Source: Alkalilimnicola ehrlichii
GTDB taxonomy: Bacteria; Pseudomonadota; Gammaproteobacteria; Nitrococcales; AK92
NCBI RefSeq assembly: GCF_003399765.1
Contig: NZ_NFZV01000002.1
Coordinates: 186,001 to 250,000, forward strand
Direction of reading: 5' to 3'
Length of the DNA stretch: 64,000 bases
The notes beneath the pieces are model-generated. The model was not told the DNA's origin, made no database searches, and worked only from the letters and a program-made list of their open reading frames with translations. Position numbers and translations under genes: made by a program. Position 1 is the first letter of the stretch. Each line of letters starts with the position of its first letter. Below, one piece after another: positions 61,059 through 64,000 of the stretch.

Positions 61059-62345
61059 ATGAGCATGCAAGTTATCGAGCAGTACGAATCCGTCGTACGC
61101 AGTTACTGCAATAATTTTCCGACTGTCTTCGAGAAAGCCGTCGGCAGCTGCCTGTACGACACGGAAGGCCGTCGCTACTTGGACTTTTTCGCTGGCGCCA
61201 GCGTACTGAACTACGGCCATAATCATCCGGCGCTGAAAAAGAAGCTGATCGAGTACATCGAAAACGACGGCATCACCCACAGCCTGGATATGGCAAGCTC
61301 GGCCAAAGTCGACTTCCTGCAGACGTTTGAGGACCTGATTCTCAAGCCCCGCGGAATGAACTATAAGGTCCAGTTCCCCGGCCCGGCTGGCACCAACAGC
61401 GTCGAAGCGGCACTGAAACTGGCACGTAAGATCAAAGGCCGGGAGAAGATCATCTCCTTCACCAACGCCTTCCACGGCATGACCTTAGGCGCGCTTTCCG
61501 TTACCGGTAACGCCTTTAAGCGTAGCGGTGCCGGGCTACCATTGAACTACAGCGATTCCATGCCCTATTGCGGCTACTTCGGCGAGGACGTCGATACCAT
61601 CGAGTACCTAGAGCGCTTCCTCGAAGACAGCGGTAGCGGCGTGGACGATTCGGCAGCAGTAATTGTCGAGACTATTCAAGCCGAGGGCGGCATTAAGGTC
61701 GCCGAACAGAAGTGGTTGCAGGACTTGCAGGCTCTATGCCGTAAGCACGACATGCTGTTCATCGTCGACGACATCCAGGTCGGCTGCGGCCGCACCGGTC
61801 CGTTCTTTAGTTTCGAAGAAGCGGGCCTTGATCCGGACATCATCTGCCTGTCCAAATCGCTCAGCGGTTACGGTCACCCGATCGCTGTCACTCTACTCCG
61901 GCCGGAGCTGGACCAATGGGAGCCGGGCGAGCATAACGGTACTTTCCGCGGTAACAACTTGGCCTTTGTTACCGCCACCGAAGCCTTCAAGCAATTCTGG
62001 GCCGACGACAAGCTGACCCAAGAGGTTAAAGCCAAGGCCGAGCTGGTTGCCCAAGCGCTGAACAAACTCGTGGCGCAATTCCCGCAGGCAAAAGGCGAAG
62101 TCCGCGGCCGCGGTCTGTTGCAAGGTATTGCGTTTGAGAATGCCGACATCGCCGGTACGGTTTCCGCCGTCGCCTTCGAAAACGGCCTGATTATCGAAAC
62201 CTCCGGCCCGGAGGGCGAAGTACTAAAACTGCTTCCGCCGCTCACTATTACCGAAGCCGAACTCAAGGAAGGCTTGGACATTATCGAGCGCAGCCTCGGC
62301 GAAGCGCTTAAGCGTCTGGGGATTTCCTCCAAGGAAGCCGTCTAA
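61059..62345 (+). CDS. ectB: Diaminobutyrate-2-oxoglutarate transaminase EctB
   Basis: 428 residues, class-III PLP aminotransferase. FFAGASVLNYGHNHPALKKKL, FPGPAGTNSVEAALKLARK (cofactor binding), AFHGMTLGALSVTGN, IVDDIQVGCGRTGPFFSFE and the PLP Lys in ICLSKSLSGYGHPIA. First step of ectoine synthesis: aspartate semialdehyde plus an amino donor to 2,4-diaminobutyrate. ATG 61059 follows GAGAGGTT; an ATG two codons later is also possible. The 94-bp gap to ectC is longer than that between ectA and ectB. Confidence 0.95.
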   Translation: MSMQVIEQYESVVRSYCNNFPTVFEKAVGSCLYDTEGRRYLDFFAGASVLNYGHNHPALKKKLIEYIENDGITHSLDMASSAKVDFLQTFEDLILKPRGMNYKVQFPGPAGTNSVEAALKLARKIKGREKIISFTNAFHGMTLGALSVTGNAFKRSGAGLPLNYSDSMPYCGYFGEDVDTIEYLERFLEDSGSGVDDSAAVIVETIQAEGGIKVAEQKWLQDLQALCRKHDMLFIVDDIQVGCGRTGPFFSFEEAGLDPDIICLSKSLSGYGHPIAVTLLRPELDQWEPGEHNGTFRGNNLAFVTATEAFKQFWADDKLTQEVKAKAELVAQALNKLVAQFPQAKGEVRGRGLLQGIAFENADIAGTVSAVAFENGLIIETSGPEGEVLKLLPPLTITEAELKEGLDIIERSLGEALKRLGISSKEAV

Positions 62346-62439
62346 CCGGATACTTTGGACTTGTTGCAGCTCGTCGCCTCGCAGCCTAAGCCGCGGGGCG
62401 CTCTGCCACTAACAACCTTTGCTCAAGGACTCGCAGTTA

Positions 62440-62844
62440 ATGATCGTTCGTACGCTAGAAGAAATCATCGGCACCGACGATGACGTTCATGCCGAAAACT
62501 GGAACAGCCGCCGATTTTTGCTACGTAAAGACGGTATGGGTTTTTCGTTTAACGACACCATAATTAAGGCCGGGACGGAAACCTTTATCTGGTACGCGAA
62601 TCACTTGGAGTCGGTGTACTGCATCGAAGGTGAAGGCGAGATCGAAACCGTTGACGACGGCAAGGTTTACCAGATTAAGCCCGGCACGATGTACGCGTTG
62701 GACAAGCACGAAAAGCATTATTTGCGAGCGCGCAAAGACATGCGGATGATGTGCGTATTCAATCCACCGCTAACCGGGCGGGAAGTACACGACGAGGACG
62801 GGGTTTATCCCCTGATTGTCGATGAGCCCGACGAAAACGGTTAG
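62440..62844 (+). CDS. ectC: L-ectoine synthase EctC
   Basis: 134 residues, cupin fold. [28 protein letters not shown] is a typical EctC start; then [35 protein letters not shown] and [19 protein letters not shown]. It closes the N-gamma-acetyldiaminobutyrate ring to ectoine using a bound iron. ATG 62440 follows AAGGA. A strong terminator follows (62913-62937), separating it from ectD. Confidence 0.95.
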   Translation: MIVRTLEEIIGTDDDVHAENWNSRRFLLRKDGMGFSFNDTIIKAGTETFIWYANHLESVYCIEGEGEIETVDDGKVYQIKPGTMYALDKHEKHYLRARKDMRMMCVFNPPLTGREVHDEDGVYPLIVDEPDENG

Positions 62845-62912
62845 TCGGCGCACAGGTAACGTCAGCCGGCATGGGCTTTAGGGTTCTTGCTGTGTGCTGA
62901 TAAAACCTTACT

Positions 62913-62943
62913 AGCTGCCGGGTCTTGCCCGGCAGCTTGCTTT
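62913..62943 (+). terminator. Terminator after ectC
   Basis: AGCTGCCGGG (62913-62922) pairs perfectly with CCCGGCAGCT (62928-62937); loop TCTTG; followed by TGCTTT. A 10-bp stem 68 bases past ectC. Its place before ectD may lower ectD expression relative to ectABC. Confidence 0.8.
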
Positions 62944-63018
62944 GTGGCAATGTTCCCGCTGACCGTTATTTAGGAGGTAACACAACACTCGCATATTGAA
63001 AGTAAGGAGTTCCGCCTT

Positions 63019-63930
63019 ATGGACAACATGCAAGATCTATATCCGTCGCGTACCAAGCGCAAAATAGACATGTTCGAACGGCTTGATCCTGTCGTTTACG
63101 GTGATACGACCGGGAAATATAAAGGGCCGCTTTCCTCTGAAGAATTACAGTCGTTTGACGACAATGGCTTTCTTTTCTTCGACCAATTCTTTTCCGAAGA
63201 CGATATTGCCGAATTTCGGCAGGAACTAAAGCGACTGTGCGAAGACGATAGTCTGCGCGGTTGGGATGGCGTCATTCGCGAGCCGAACGGCGACGAGGTT
63301 CGCTCCGTATTCGAGGTTCACAAGATCTCGAACTGCTTCAACCGCCTCTCTCGCCACCCGCGCATCCTGGACCGGGTTCGGCAGCTACTCGGCAGCGAGG
63401 TGTACATTCACCAATCGCGTATCAACTACAAGCCCGGCTTCAAAGGCAAGGGCTTTAACTGGCACTCGGACTTCGAAACCTGGCACGCGGAAGACGGCAT
63501 GCCGAGAATGCGAGCGGTCAGCTGCTCCATTATTCTCACCGATAACAATGAGTTTAATGGCCCGCTGATGCTCGTCCCCGGCTCGCATAAATTTTTCGTG
63601 CCCTGCGTCGGCCCGACGCCGGAAGACCACTACAAGAACTCCTTAAAGATTCAACAAACAGGGGTTCCGGACAACGACAGCTTGGCCCAGTTGATCGATT
63701 TAGCCGGTGGTATCGAAGCGCCAAAGGGGCCGGCAGGCTCAATGCTGCTGTTCGATTGCAATACGCTGCACGGCTCGAACGCTAATATGTCCCCCTACCC
63801 GCGCAGCAACGTGTTCTTCGTCTATAACAGCATGGAGAACCGGACAACGACCCCCTACGCTGCCAACCGACGACGGCCGGAATTTCTCGCGGCACGCGAT
63901 CACATCCCGCTGACGCCGATCGAGGAGTAA
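63019..63930 (+). CDS. ectD: Ectoine hydroxylase EctD
   Basis: 303 residues, Fe(II)/2-oxoglutarate dioxygenase. The EctD signature FNWHSDFETWHAEDGMPRMR (about residues 149-168) holds the HxD iron ligands; the third ligand is in LHGSNANMSPYPRSNVFFVYNS. GPLMLVPGSH and FFDQFFSEDDIAEFRQEL also fit. It converts ectoine to 5-hydroxyectoine. ATG 63019 follows AAGGAG (63003-63008). About 175 bp behind ectC, past a terminator; it may have its own promoter in that gap (62945-63015). The operon has neither an aspartokinase gene nor ectR in the window. Confidence 0.95.
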   Translation: MDNMQDLYPSRTKRKIDMFERLDPVVYGDTTGKYKGPLSSEELQSFDDNGFLFFDQFFSEDDIAEFRQELKRLCEDDSLRGWDGVIREPNGDEVRSVFEVHKISNCFNRLSRHPRILDRVRQLLGSEVYIHQSRINYKPGFKGKGFNWHSDFETWHAEDGMPRMRAVSCSIILTDNNEFNGPLMLVPGSHKFFVPCVGPTPEDHYKNSLKIQQTGVPDNDSLAQLIDLAGGIEAPKGPAGSMLLFDCNTLHGSNANMSPYPRSNVFFVYNSMENRTTTPYAANRRRPEFLAARDHIPLTPIEE

Positions 63931-63939
63931 AGCCGAGAT

Positions 63940-63968
63940 AGGCAGGAGTGACAGCGACACTCCTGCCT
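63940..63968 (+). terminator. Terminator after ectD
   Basis: AGGCAGGAGTG (63940-63950) and CACTCCTGCCT (63958-63968), perfect 11-bp stem with a seven-base loop, 9 bases past the ectD stop. Followed by CCACTAG without a T run. Confidence 0.7.
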
Positions 63969-64000
63969 CCACTAGCATTCCCCGCCTATCGCATCGACGA

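Noticed and set aside
1-64000. CRISPR arrays, insertion sequences, integrases or prophage genes
   Set aside because: No regularly spaced repeats, transposase, integrase or structural phage genes were seen on either strand.

Overview
The window reads as chromosome from a halophilic or halotolerant, motile, heterotrophic gammaproteobacterium. The basis is the ectoine/5-hydroxyectoine operon ectABCD at the right end, a nine-gene Mrp/Mbh-type Na+/H+ antiporter operon, gammaproteobacterial-type FadE, FadI, MltB, MacAB, MotAB and ZnuABC/Zur, and a moderately GC-rich, gene-dense layout with many ATGA/GTGA start-stop overlaps. I cannot place it to a genus. I saw no rRNA, intact tRNA, CRISPR array, prophage or insertion sequence.

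Layout. 1-7 kb: fatty-acid oxidation cluster (C-terminal part of fadE, FATP-type acyl-CoA ligase, fadI, large FabG-like reductase, MaoC-like hydratase), then a secreted TPR-like protein. 7.9-13 kb: tolC-like/macB/macA efflux operon and a small membrane protein. 13-18.4 kb: SbcD/SbcC-like (YhaO/YhaN-type) pair, cysH and an unknown Cys-containing protein. 18.5-24.4 kb: entericidin-like lipoprotein, orphan amino-acid-type binding protein, fadD, a DUF3422 protein and a TerB-like protein. 24.6-29 kb: RND efflux adaptor and pump. 29-38.5 kb: bactofilin, a GAF/PAS/GGDEF/EAL protein, a giant MshQ-like (DUF6701) surface protein and lytic transglycosylase MltB. 38.5-46.5 kb: DUF488 protein, the antiporter operon and a YfiM-like lipoprotein. 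46.6-52 kb: Mla/MCE lipid-transport operon and motBA. 52-58.4 kb: HDOD protein, two-domain QueD-like protein, znuB-znuC-zur divergent from znuA across a palindromic Zur-type operator, and tsaB. 58.5-64 kb: MFS transporter and ectABC-ectD.

The genes together describe a cell coping with salt and stress: Na+ extrusion (Mrp/Mbh), compatible solutes (Ect), drug and metabolite efflux (MacAB, RND), envelope lipid maintenance (Mla) and tight zinc control (Zur/Znu), fuelled partly by long-chain fatty-acid oxidation.

The most striking property of the sequence itself is that nine otherwise normal genes are each broken by exactly one missing base, nearly always inside a homopolymer. Adding one base restores a full-length, family-typical protein every time. 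This looks like uncorrected sequencing or assembly error rather than gene decay, so these nine are annotated as frameshifted genes rather than dead ones. No clearly undescribed multi-gene system was found. The most interesting leads are the Mbh-ordered antiporter operon with three NuoL/M/N-like subunits, the QueD-like gene placed behind zur-znuCB, the CRP-like dyad upstream of the bactofilin gene, and the solitary giant DUF6701 protein.
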